The notes beneath the pieces are model-generated. The model was not told the origin of the DNA. It searched no databases and saw nothing but the letters and a program-made list of their open reading frames with translations. Both the position numbers and the translations under genes were made by a program. A DNA stretch of 14,242 nucleotides from Pseudomonadota bacterium (GTDB lineage: Bacteria > Pseudomonadota > Alphaproteobacteria > Rhodospirillales > Casp-alpha2). The DNA lies in NCBI GenBank assembly GCA_022563215.1, contig JADFNT010000014.1:1-14242 (forward strand). The letters are read 5' to 3'. Below are positions 7,488 to 14,242 of this stretch, one piece after another. Position 1 is the first letter of the stretch. Each line of letters opens with the position of its first letter.

Positions 7488-8281
7488 TGCCACGGGTCGC
7501 TTATTTTGCCGCGGTGTTTCTTTGGGCCGCCGCCGTCGGACCGTTACCTTTAAAGGCGGCGGAAACCAAGGGATCCCTGTCCTTGGATGAACTGGTCGAA
7601 TATTTCGATTCCATTGTTTTCCAATCGGAAATTAAGGACGTTCAGCCCTCCCGGGTGGTCAAGAAATGGACCCAGCCCTTGCGCGTGGCGATCCGTTCCT
7701 TCGAGGAGGTTTTAATCGAAAAGGACGGGCGCGAGATACTTCGGTTGAAGCAGGTGAAGGTCAGAAAAACCCACTTGAAGTTCATCAAGAAGCACCTCAA
7801 CAGCCTGATCAAGGCGACGAAACTGAAGACCGAAGACTCCAAAAAGACCGGCGAGCCGCCCAATTTCATGATTAATTTCGTCCCCCGCCGGCAGATGGGC
7901 AATCCCTATCTGGCTAAGGCCAATCCGAAGCTGCTGAGAAGGTTGGCGTCGGAAGGCGGGTGTTACTTTCTGGTTTGGGCCGACGGCACCACCGGCAAGA
8001 TCAAAAACGCCATTATCGTGGTTAATTCAGAACGTTTACTAATTAGGATAAACCATTGTTTATTAGAGGAAATGACCCAGGCTCTGGGGCTGCCAAATGA
8101 CAACAACAGGATCGAGAAATCGATCTTTTCCGACCGCAGCCGCCGCACCGATTTGACCCGCACCGACCTGATTGTCCTGAAGACCCTTTATGATCCCAGG
8201 ATGAAGGTCGGCCTGGTCCGCGCGGAGGCGATGGCGGTGGCCCGCGAGATCATCCGCGACCTGGACGCCGCCTTGCCCTGA
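7487..8281 (+). CDS. DUF2927 family exported protein
   Basis: The 264-residue protein has a short signal peptide (hydrophobic residues 5-20, likely cleavage after LKAA near residue 25) and should be periplasmic or surface-exposed. The C-terminal half fits DUF2927: GNPYLAKANPKLLRRL (138-153), a Cys at 159 followed by FLVWAD, INHCLLEEMTQALGLPND (188-205), SIFSD (212-216) and LYDPRMKVGL (234-243). C159 and C191 could form a disulfide bond. The HCLLEE helix loosely resembles a metallopeptidase helix, but no HExxH is present, so no enzyme activity is claimed. The start overlaps the previous stop by one base, implying translational coupling and a shared role with the PsbP-like protein. The family has no established function that I know of. 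Confidence 0.8.
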   Translation: MPRVAYFAAVFLWAAAVGPLPLKAAETKGSLSLDELVEYFDSIVFQSEIKDVQPSRVVKKWTQPLRVAIRSFEEVLIEKDGREILRLKQVKVRKTHLKFIKKHLNSLIKATKLKTEDSKKTGEPPNFMINFVPRRQMGNPYLAKANPKLLRRLASEGGCYFLVWADGTTGKIKNAIIVVNSERLLIRINHCLLEEMTQALGLPNDNNRIEKSIFSDRSRRTDLTRTDLIVLKTLYDPRMKVGLVRAEAMAVAREIIRDLDAALP

Positions 8282-8303
8282 AACCGTGGACACGTCCTTG
8301 AAT

Positions 8304-8323
8304 CGGCGGACTTTTTACCGCCG
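8304..8323 (+). other. Stem-loop after the DUF2927 gene
   Basis: CGGCGG (8304-8309) pairs with CCGCCG (8318-8323) around an eight-base loop that holds the T run. No T run follows the stem, so it is not a standard intrinsic terminator. It may still mark the end of the upstream two-gene transcript. Confidence 0.25.
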
Positions 8324-8341
8324 CGCTAAGGAAATCTTAAT

Positions 8342-8347
8342 TATACT
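8342..8347 (+). promoter_or_regulatory. Candidate -10 box for the secretion operon
   Basis: TATACT matches five of six bases of the sigma-70 -10 consensus in a short AT-rich stretch about 120 bases before the first ABC gene. No good -35 box lies 16-18 bases upstream, so the call is tentative. Confidence 0.3.
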
Positions 8348-8466
8348 TTTCTAGCCCTATCCAGGGGGCCTCACCAGGGGACCCCGCCAAGGGATCTCGG
8401 GGGAAGGCGCCTCAAGGGTGCGTTCCCGCCCGGGAATTGCATATCGCGGCGGCTGGGAACGTGCGC

Positions 8467-10236
8467 ATGTTCAATCGCAAAGCCAAGGAATACCCGATCG
8501 GCCAACAGCCCCTGGGTACTGTTGCCTTCATGCCCGGCGGCGTTTTCGATATGGCCGTGGCGTCGGTTTTCCTCGGTATCCTGGGGCTGGCCCTGCCGCT
8601 GTCGTTGTTGCAGGTTTTCGACCATGTCATCCCGGAACGTGACCACGGCGCCTTGGTTTGGCTGATCATCGGCATCGGCAGCGCCCTGGTGCTGGAGGCC
8701 CTGTTACGCGTCGGCCGTTCCTATGTCGGCGGCTGGATGGGCGCCCGGTTCGAACACATGACAAGCTGCAATGCCCTGGGCCGGCTGCTGCACACCAATA
8801 TCATCGATTTTGAAAAACTGGGCGCCGGAGCCTATATGGAACGCCTGAACGCCCTGGGGGCGCTCAGGAAATTTTATTCCGGGCCGGCGGCGAACGCGAT
8901 TTTCGATCTTCCGTTCGTGGTTTTTTATCTCGGTGTCATCGCCTATCTGGCCGGGCCCCTGGTTCTTGTTCCGGTGGTTTTGATCGTCCTGTTCTTTGCC
9001 GCCGGATGGGTCTGGGGCCGGCTCGAGAAGGTGTTGGAAGGGCGGATGCAAGCCGATGACCGGCGGCTGGGGTTCATCCTCGAAGTCTTAGGCGGCATTC
9101 ACACGGTCAAGGGATTCGGCATGGAAGAACAAATGCAGCGCCGTTATGAGCGGCTGCAGGAAACCTCGGCCGAGGCCAATTACCGGTTGGCCCGCCACCA
9201 GGGGTTCGTGCAAAGCCTGGGCGCTTTTTTCTCCCTCCTCGTTGTCTTATGCGTTGCCGGTTTCGGGGCTTTCCAGGTTAACGACGCCACCCTGACCGTT
9301 GGCGGCCTGTTGGCTTCGATCGTTTTGGCGGGACGCGCCGTTCAGCCACTGGAAACCGTCGCCGGGCTGTGGACCCGCTTTCAAGCCGCGCGGCTGGCCC
9401 GTGACCGGCTGTCGGTGATTTTCGACATGCCGGTGGAAAAGCCGACGGGGCTTTTGGAACTGCCAACCATTGAGGGCGCCCTTGATTTTAAGAACCTGAG
9501 CTTCAGTTACGGCAAGGGCAAGGACGGCGAGGATCTGCCGCCGATCTTTCAAAACGTCACCCTGCGCATCGAGCCGGGGCAAACCGTCGGCATTGTCGGT
9601 CCCAGCGCCAGCGGCAAAACGACTCTGTTGTACCTAATGATGGGGGTATTGACGCCCAACCACGGGACCGCGCGCATCGACGGCTACGATCTTCGCGAGT
9701 GCGATCCTGCCAACGTTCGCCATCAGATCGCCTACCTGCCGCAGGAAGCGGTGATGTTCCACGGCACGATCCTGGAAAACCTGACCATGTTCCGCGACGA
9801 CCTCGCCAACGACGCCCTGGATATCGGCAAGCTTTTGGGATTGGACAATGTGATCGCCAGTCTGCCCCTGGGCTATGACATGATCATCGGCGAGGGGGCG
9901 GAGGACAAAATACCGCGCGGTACCCGCCAGCGGATCGCCATCGCCCGGGCGCTGGTCGATAAACCCCGGGTGCTTTTGTTCGACGAGGCCAATTCCTTCA
10001 TCGACGGGGCCGGTGACGCCCTGTTGAATGACCTGTTGATGCGCCTGAAGGGCCGGGTGACGCTGATCCTGGTCACCCAACGGCCATCGATGCTCAGGCT
10101 TTCCGACCGGGTCTTCGAAATCCGCGGCGACACCTTGTTCGAACACGATCTTCAAGCCGGCAAAGCGGGGACGCCCGCGGATCAGACCGCGGATCAAACC
10201 GCGGATCAAACCGCCTTGGCCGAGGAGGCGACATGA
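8467..10236 (+). CDS. Type I secretion-like ABC half-transporter with degenerate ATPase motifs
   Basis: This 589-residue protein has one ABC transmembrane domain (about 25-310) and one nucleotide-binding domain (about 335-560), as in type I secretion exporters. It has no N-terminal peptidase-like domain. Walker A is GPSASGKTT (378-386), the Q-loop Gln is 426 and Walker B is VLLFDE (502-507), with E507 in place as the catalytic base. The signature, normally LSGGQ, reads IPRGT (482-486), still followed by RQRIAIARAL. The H-loop His is replaced by Gln538 (VTQRPS). These changes suggest it works as one half of a heterodimer with the next gene. The C-terminus carries three ADQT repeats. The ATG at 8467 is chosen over an in-frame TTG at 8437 because the family match begins soon after and GGGA precedes it; the start is uncertain. 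The stop overlaps the next start. Confidence 0.9.
   Translation: MFNRKAKEYPIGQQPLGTVAFMPGGVFDMAVASVFLGILGLALPLSLLQVFDHVIPERDHGALVWLIIGIGSALVLEALLRVGRSYVGGWMGARFEHMTSCNALGRLLHTNIIDFEKLGAGAYMERLNALGALRKFYSGPAANAIFDLPFVVFYLGVIAYLAGPLVLVPVVLIVLFFAAGWVWGRLEKVLEGRMQADDRRLGFILEVLGGIHTVKGFGMEEQMQRRYERLQETSAEANYRLARHQGFVQSLGAFFSLLVVLCVAGFGAFQVNDATLTVGGLLASIVLAGRAVQPLETVAGLWTRFQAARLARDRLSVIFDMPVEKPTGLLELPTIEGALDFKNLSFSYGKGKDGEDLPPIFQNVTLRIEPGQTVGIVGPSASGKTTLLYLMMGVLTPNHGTARIDGYDLRECDPANVRHQIAYLPQEAVMFHGTILENLTMFRDDLANDALDIGKLLGLDNVIASLPLGYDMIIGEGAEDKIPRGTRQRIAIARALVDKPRVLLFDEANSFIDGAGDALLNDLLMRLKGRVTLILVTQRPSMLRLSDRVFEIRGDTLFEHDLQAGKAGTPADQTADQTADQTALAEEAT
10177..10212 (+). repeat. Three 12-bp tandem repeats (ADQT)
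   Basis: Three in-frame copies of GCGGATCARACC encode ADQT-ADQT-ADQT near the C-terminus of the first ABC protein. The first copy differs from the others by one silent base (CAG versus CAA). Confidence 0.95.
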
Positions 10237-12503
10237 ACGCCGTTCCTCCCCTTGGTGAAATCCCCGGTGAAGCCTTGGCCGCGCCGCCGGCGGGCCCGGC
10301 GGTTTTGTCGGGATCGCCGTTTTCCCTGCCCGTGGCCGCCGGCGATGGGGCATCCCACGGGGCCCTGGCCGGGATCGCCCGGCCCAACGATTTGTCCGCC
10401 TCCCTGCTGCCGTTGCTGGAAACATTGGGCTGGCAGGGGGATCCGCAACAGGTGGCCGAGGCCCTGCCGCATTTCCAGGAAAGCTTCGACATTACCGCGC
10501 TACGCAACGTTCTGGCGGCAATGGGCTACCAAAGCGATGCCGAAAAGACGGCCCTGAATGATATCGTTGCCGATATGGTGCCGTGCCTGTTTCTGCCCGA
10601 GGGCCGCGACGCCCTGGTGGTGGCGGGTCTGGATGCGGACAACGTCGAAGCCTTCGACACGGCCCAGGGACGCTATGTCAGCCTGCCCCGGGAGGCTTGG
10701 ACGGGCACGGCCTACGTTTTTAGCCCCCTTGACGGCGGCGCCCAGGCCTCCGTTGGCGAGGGGGGGGACTGGTTAGGGGCCGTCGTCGAACGGTTCAAGG
10801 GGCTGGCCTTTCTGGCCCTCGGCATAACTTTTCTTCTCAACCTGCTGGCGTTGGCGTTGCCGTTGTTCGTGATGGCGGTTTACGACCAAGCCATCGCCGC
10901 CGGCTCGGTCCAGGCCATGGCCTATCTGGCCATCGGCGCCGGCATCGCGGTTATTTCCGATCTGGTCCTGAGGACCCTGCGTTTCGGTATCTTCTCATTC
11001 GTCGGCGCCCGGCTCGACAACATCGTCGGCATCGAGGTGTTCCGCAAGATCCTGCAATTGCCGGCGGCGATGATCGAACGCGCCGCCATCGGCGCCCAGG
11101 CATCGCGGATCAAGGACTTCGAAACGATGCGCGAATTCCTCACCGGCCCCGCGGCGCCGGTGTTGTTTGAGCTTCCCTTCGTTGTCGTTTTCATTGCCAT
11201 GGTCGCCTATCTGGGCGGGGCCATCGCCTTTGTGCCCATCGTCATACTGGCCCTGGTCGGCGGGCTTGGCCTTGCGGCCATGTCCAAGATCGGCGAGATC
11301 GCGGCCAAGGATTCAGAGGCGGCGGCGAAAAAGCAGGAACTAACCATCGAAATCCTGGGCGGCATGCGGGCGATAAAATATTGCGGCGCCGAGGCCACCT
11401 GGCTTGGGCGTTACCGCCAATTGTCGGCCGACGCCGCGCTCCGGGGTTTTTATTTGGCGCAATTCACCTCCTTGCTGGAAACGGTTTCGTACGTGGTGAT
11501 GGTCGCCTCCGGGTTCGCCACCGTGGCCATTGGGGCTTTCCGGGTCGAGGCCGGCGATATGTCCTATGGCGCCCTGGTGGCGTGCATGATCCTCGTCTGG
11601 CGGGCGCTGGCGCCATTGCAGACCGGGCTGGTTTCGCTGACCCGGGTTACCCAGGTTGAATCCGGCGTCGATCACCTCAATGATCTGATGCGGATCGAAA
11701 CCACACATGAAAAGACGGCCAAACCTGCCGTGCGGGGACTGTCCGGTAAAGAGCCCGATAAAAAGATCGAAGGCCGGATCACCTTTACCAACGTGACCAT
11801 GCAATACGAGGCGGATTCGCTGCCGGCCCTCGATGGCGCCAATTTCGACATCAAAAGCGGAAAGATCATCGCCGTCCTCGGCTCCAACGGGGCCGGCAAA
11901 TCGACGATGTTCAAATTGCTGGCCGGGCTGTACCAAGCGACCTCTGGAAGCGTCCGGATCGACGGCCGGGACGTCCGCGACATTCCGCCGGCGGAGCTTC
12001 GCCAAGCGGTCGCCTACGTGCCCCAAACGCCGCAGTTTTTCTACGGCACCATCGCCCAGAACCTGCGTCTGGCCCATCCCACCGCCACCGACGACGACCT
12101 GCGCTGGGCGGTGCGTCAGGCAGGGGCGCTGGAGGATATCGAAGCCCTGGAACAAGGCTCTGGCGAATGGAAACGCACGGGCTTCGATGTCCGGCTCGGA
12201 GACCGTGGTTCCGGGCAGGTGTCGCCCGGCCTGTTGCAACGCCTGAACCTGGCCCGTGGTTACCTGAAACGGGCGCCGATCATGTTGTTGGACGAACCGG
12301 GCAACGGCCTGGACCAGAAAGGCGATCAAGCCCTGATGCAGGCGATATCGAACATGCGCGGGGAAAAAACCGTTTTCATCGTCACCCACCGGCCCAGCCA
12401 CCTGAAAATGGCGGACAGGATCATTTGGCTTGAATACGGCAGTGTCCGGTCCGTTGGCCGGCCGAAGGTGGTGATGCCGAAAACGCCGGGGAATTTCCTA
12501 TGA
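10233..12503 (+). CDS. Type I secretion-like ABC transporter with peptidase-like N-terminal domain
   Basis: The protein has 756 residues. A 50-residue Ala/Pro/Gly-rich leader is followed by a domain (about 52-165) that resembles the C39-peptidase-like domain of RTX and adhesin exporters. It lacks the catalytic Cys and His; its only Cys, 118, is late in the domain. The transmembrane domain covers about 190-475 and the nucleotide-binding domain about 513-740. Walker A is GSNGAGKST (550-558), the Q-loop Gln is 598, Walker B is IMLLDE (683-688) and the H-loop His is 719. The signature reads VSPGL (663-667) in place of LSGGQ, keeping Ser and the second Gly. It overlaps the upstream ABC gene and downstream HlyD gene by ATGA, with GGAGG (10224-10228) before the start. 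It most likely pairs with the first ABC protein. Confidence 0.92.
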   Translation: MNAVPPLGEIPGEALAAPPAGPAVLSGSPFSLPVAAGDGASHGALAGIARPNDLSASLLPLLETLGWQGDPQQVAEALPHFQESFDITALRNVLAAMGYQSDAEKTALNDIVADMVPCLFLPEGRDALVVAGLDADNVEAFDTAQGRYVSLPREAWTGTAYVFSPLDGGAQASVGEGGDWLGAVVERFKGLAFLALGITFLLNLLALALPLFVMAVYDQAIAAGSVQAMAYLAIGAGIAVISDLVLRTLRFGIFSFVGARLDNIVGIEVFRKILQLPAAMIERAAIGAQASRIKDFETMREFLTGPAAPVLFELPFVVVFIAMVAYLGGAIAFVPIVILALVGGLGLAAMSKIGEIAAKDSEAAAKKQELTIEILGGMRAIKYCGAEATWLGRYRQLSADAALRGFYLAQFTSLLETVSYVVMVASGFATVAIGAFRVEAGDMSYGALVACMILVWRALAPLQTGLVSLTRVTQVESGVDHLNDLMRIETTHEKTAKPAVRGLSGKEPDKKIEGRITFTNVTMQYEADSLPALDGANFDIKSGKIIAVLGSNGAGKSTMFKLLAGLYQATSGSVRIDGRDVRDIPPAELRQAVAYVPQTPQFFYGTIAQNLRLAHPTATDDDLRWAVRQAGALEDIEALEQGSGEWKRTGFDVRLGDRGSGQVSPGLLQRLNLARGYLKRAPIMLLDEPGNGLDQKGDQALMQAISNMRGEKTVFIVTHRPSHLKMADRIIWLEYGSVRSVGRPKVVMPKTPGNFL

Positions 12504-14242
12504 GCGACATGACACCCGACACCGGTATTGCCGAACACCCGGGACTTTCCCGGGGCGCCCGTTCGGCAAGGGTCTTGGCGCAGTCCGTGGCCCTGGCCGA
12601 AGAGGGTGGCCCCAAACTAGGCAAGAAAGCCGCGGCCACGTGCGCCGTGACGGTCTTGGCTCTTACCGTCTGGGCGGGTTTTATCGGTATCGATGACGTG
12701 ACAATAGCCGCTGGCCGGGTCATCCCTTCGGGAGAGCCCCAAATGGTTCGCCATCAGGACGGCGGAACGGTCTCGGAAATCCTGGTCAGCGACGGCGAAA
12801 TCGTCGAGGAGGGGCAAACCCTGATCCGTTTCGATTCCCGTGAAGCCCAAAGCGCGCTTGACAGGATTCAGGTCCAGCGAGTCGAAGTTGGCTTGCTGGC
12901 GGCACAGTTAAGGGCGCTGGGCCGAGGCGGCGAGCCGGATTTCTCCTTCGTTCAGGCAAGCTATCGGCCTTATGTGGAAAAAGAGCGTCTTATCTTTGCC
13001 GCCCTCAAGGAACTGATGGAAAAGCGCCGCCGTGTCCTGGAAGCCAAAGTCACGGACACGCAGGCGAAAATGGACAGCATCGCCAAGCAGGAAATAAAGC
13101 TGTCCAAGGATGCCGATATCCTGGAAGAGGAGCTGTTGCTGCGCGAGGACCTGTTCAAAAAAGGACTGACGCCCAAGGACGTTTACGCCAAAACCAAGCG
13201 CCAGGTCGACAAGGCGTACAGGGACCTGGCTAATTTGGCCGACACCCGTCAGGTCACCGGCAAGGCCCTGGGGGAAGCCAAAAACCGGTATCAGGCCCTT
13301 GAACCCCGTCTCAAGGAAAGGGCGCTGGATGAATTGGCGATCATCACCGAACGATTGGACGCCATCAATCAGTCCCTGGAGGGCCTGAACGAACGAATGG
13401 ACCGTCTGGATGTTACCGCCCCGGTCAGGGGGGTCGTTCAAGGGGCCCAAGTCCACACTCTGGGCGCCGCCGTGGCGCCGGGCAAGGTGGTGGTTGCAAT
13501 CATTCCCCTTGGCGGCGACGCGGTCGTCGAGGCCAGGATCGCCGCCGCCGATATCGACCGGGTCCACGCCGGACAGCCGGTGACCGTCAACGTCAAGGCC
13601 GCCGGGTTTTCCCGTTACGGCGCCTTGAAAGGGACATTAAAGGAAATTTCTTCGTCGACCTTCGTCGACGGCGACGGGGAGCCCTATTACAAGGGGATCA
13701 TCGCCCTGGAGCGGGATTTCGTCGGCCGCGGAGAGAACAAGAAGCGCTTGATGCCGGGGATGGCCGTCGAGGCGCGGGTCAAGACCGGCGACTTCATCAC
13801 GCGCTTGAATTTCGTCTCGCAGAATGCGATTCGAGTGGAGTTTTCTCACTTTGGAGCGCGCCGACCACTGGAAGTACAATTTATTCCGGAAGACGTAGTG
13901 AATAGGCTAATTCATAAGGGGTCACCACCTCACTTGCGCTTTGACACTATTGATCATGTCATGGATGACATTAAAGTAATCGGAGATCACTTCTTGGAGG
14001 TCTCTGAGCATATCAAGCGCGGTGGAAAATTGGCACCTTGTGGGTGGAGCCATATTGAAATAGCTTTGGCTGGATTTCTACGACAGCAAGATTCACCGAA
14101 ATGGAGTAGCTGGAACAAGCTAGATTTTCTTGGTAAAAGAGAAATTGATCTCATGCTGGAACATGAGAAAATAGCTATTGAAGTACAAGGAGACTATTGG
14201 CACACTCTTCCGGGCGCTAAAGAAAGAGACGAGAAAAAGCGT
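12500..14242 (+). CDS. HlyD-family secretion adaptor running in frame into a nuclease-like C-terminus (open at window end)
   Basis: HlyD-type adaptors bridge the inner-membrane ABC exporter and an outer-membrane TolC-type channel. The start ATG at 12500 overlaps the upstream ABC stop. Residues 44-62 form the single membrane helix. The two halves of the lipoyl-like domain are at 82-112 (RHQDGGTVSEILVSDGEIV) and 304-338 (DVTAPVRGVVQG). Between them lies a coiled coil (about 115-300). The beta-barrel part runs from 342 to 431, ending LMPGM-AVEARVKTGD. The family normally continues for about 25 residues with a conserved Leu/Pro-rich tail (YLLxP-like). Here D431 is instead followed by unrelated sequence of much lower GC, which stays open to the window end at residue 581. 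The adaptor is therefore either truncated by an insertion, fused to a nuclease, or joined to foreign sequence by assembly error. Confidence 0.85.
   Translation, partial: MSDMTPDTGIAEHPGLSRGARSARVLAQSVALAEEGGPKLGKKAAATCAVTVLALTVWAGFIGIDDVTIAAGRVIPSGEPQMVRHQDGGTVSEILVSDGEIVEEGQTLIRFDSREAQSALDRIQVQRVEVGLLAAQLRALGRGGEPDFSFVQASYRPYVEKERLIFAALKELMEKRRRVLEAKVTDTQAKMDSIAKQEIKLSKDADILEEELLLREDLFKKGLTPKDVYAKTKRQVDKAYRDLANLADTRQVTGKALGEAKNRYQALEPRLKERALDELAIITERLDAINQSLEGLNERMDRLDVTAPVRGVVQGAQVHTLGAAVAPGKVVVAIIPLGGDAVVEARIAAADIDRVHAGQPVTVNVKAAGFSRYGALKGTLKEISSSTFVDGDGEPYYKGIIALERDFVGRGENKKRLMPGMAVEARVKTGDFITRLNFVSQNAIRVEFSHFGARRPLEVQFIPEDVVNRLIHKGSPPHLRFDTIDHVMDDIKVIGDHFLEVSEHIKRGGKLAPCGWSHIEIALAGFLRQQDSPKWSSWNKLDFLGKREIDLMLEHEKIAIEVQGDYWHTLPGAKERDEKKR
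13793..14242 (+). other. AT-richer segment encoding a Vsr/DUF559-like PD-(D/E)XK nuclease (partial)
   Basis: Reading in the HlyD frame (residues 432-581), this segment has base and codon use unlike the rest of the window: the row starting at 13921 has 24 G/C of 60, versus 41 of 60 in the row starting at 13561. Its C-terminal half shows a recognisable nuclease core. An acidic residue lies in a helix (E519 in SHIEIALAGFL), followed by KREIDLML (D550), IAIEVQGDYWH (E561, Q563, H568) and a downstream D577 and Lys cluster. This E-D-E-x-Q-H-D order fits Vsr-like endonucleases, including the EDxHD homing endonucleases, and DUF559 proteins. The first 80 residues (432-515) are not recognised. The gene runs past the window, and its own natural start cannot be placed. 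Confidence 0.6.

Noticed and set aside
8020..8080. Local AT-rich patch inside the DUF2927 gene, considered as an insertion
   Set aside because: The conserved DUF2927 motif around residues 177-205 is encoded across it without interruption, so it is native sequence.
11340..12401. 353-residue minus-strand open frame over the second ABC gene
   Set aside because: It is a shadow of the nucleotide-binding domain coding sequence, whose Walker and H-loop motifs are clear on the plus strand.
13650..13675. GTCGAC-containing repeat and small hairpin near the HlyD junction, considered as an attachment site
   Set aside because: It encodes normal HlyD residues over 100 bases before the switch, and no second copy was seen in the window.
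13790..13860. Simple frameshift hiding the true HlyD tail
   Set aside because: The other two plus frames after D431 give no Leu/Pro-rich HlyD tail, and one stops within a few codons.

Overview
The window reads as chromosome from a GC-rich (roughly 60-65%) alphaproteobacterium, most likely near Rhodospirillales. This rests on the flagellar gene order and on a FlbD regulator that closely resembles the Caulobacter type. Both ends cut through genes, so this may be a whole metagenomic contig. No rRNA, tRNA, CRISPR array or insertion sequence was seen, and no stretch over 300 bases lacks a gene.

Positions 1-6151 (minus strand) hold a flagellar operon, transcribed fliG > fliH > fliN > motA > flbD > flhA (5' part only). 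It encodes the C-ring switch proteins FliG and FliN, the export-ATPase partner FliH with an unusually long acidic tail, a MotA/PomA-type stator subunit without its MotB partner, the sigma-54 activator FlbD and the export-gate protein FlhA. Spacing is tight and most starts have good ribosome binding sites. A hairpin with a short T run separates motA from flbD. fliF is not upstream of fliG.

Positions 6152-6350 are an AT-rich divergent control region with nested repeats.

Positions 6351-8281 (plus strand) hold two start-stop-overlapping genes for exported proteins: one with two PsbP-like units and one DUF2927 protein. After a 185-base leader, positions 8467-14242 carry a type I secretion-like operon of two adjacent ABC half-transporters and a HlyD-family adaptor, joined by ATGA overlaps. 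Both ATPases have degenerate signature motifs, and the first also lacks the H-loop histidine. They therefore look like an asymmetric heterodimeric exporter. No secreted substrate or outer-membrane TolC-like gene is visible.

The most striking point is at the right end. After residue 431 of the HlyD protein, exactly where its conserved C-terminal tail should follow, the reading frame continues without a stop into about 450 bases of much lower GC. These encode a Vsr/DUF559-like PD-(D/E)XK nuclease domain. This is either an insertion or fusion of a mobile nuclease gene into the adaptor gene, or a chimeric assembly join; the sequence alone cannot decide.
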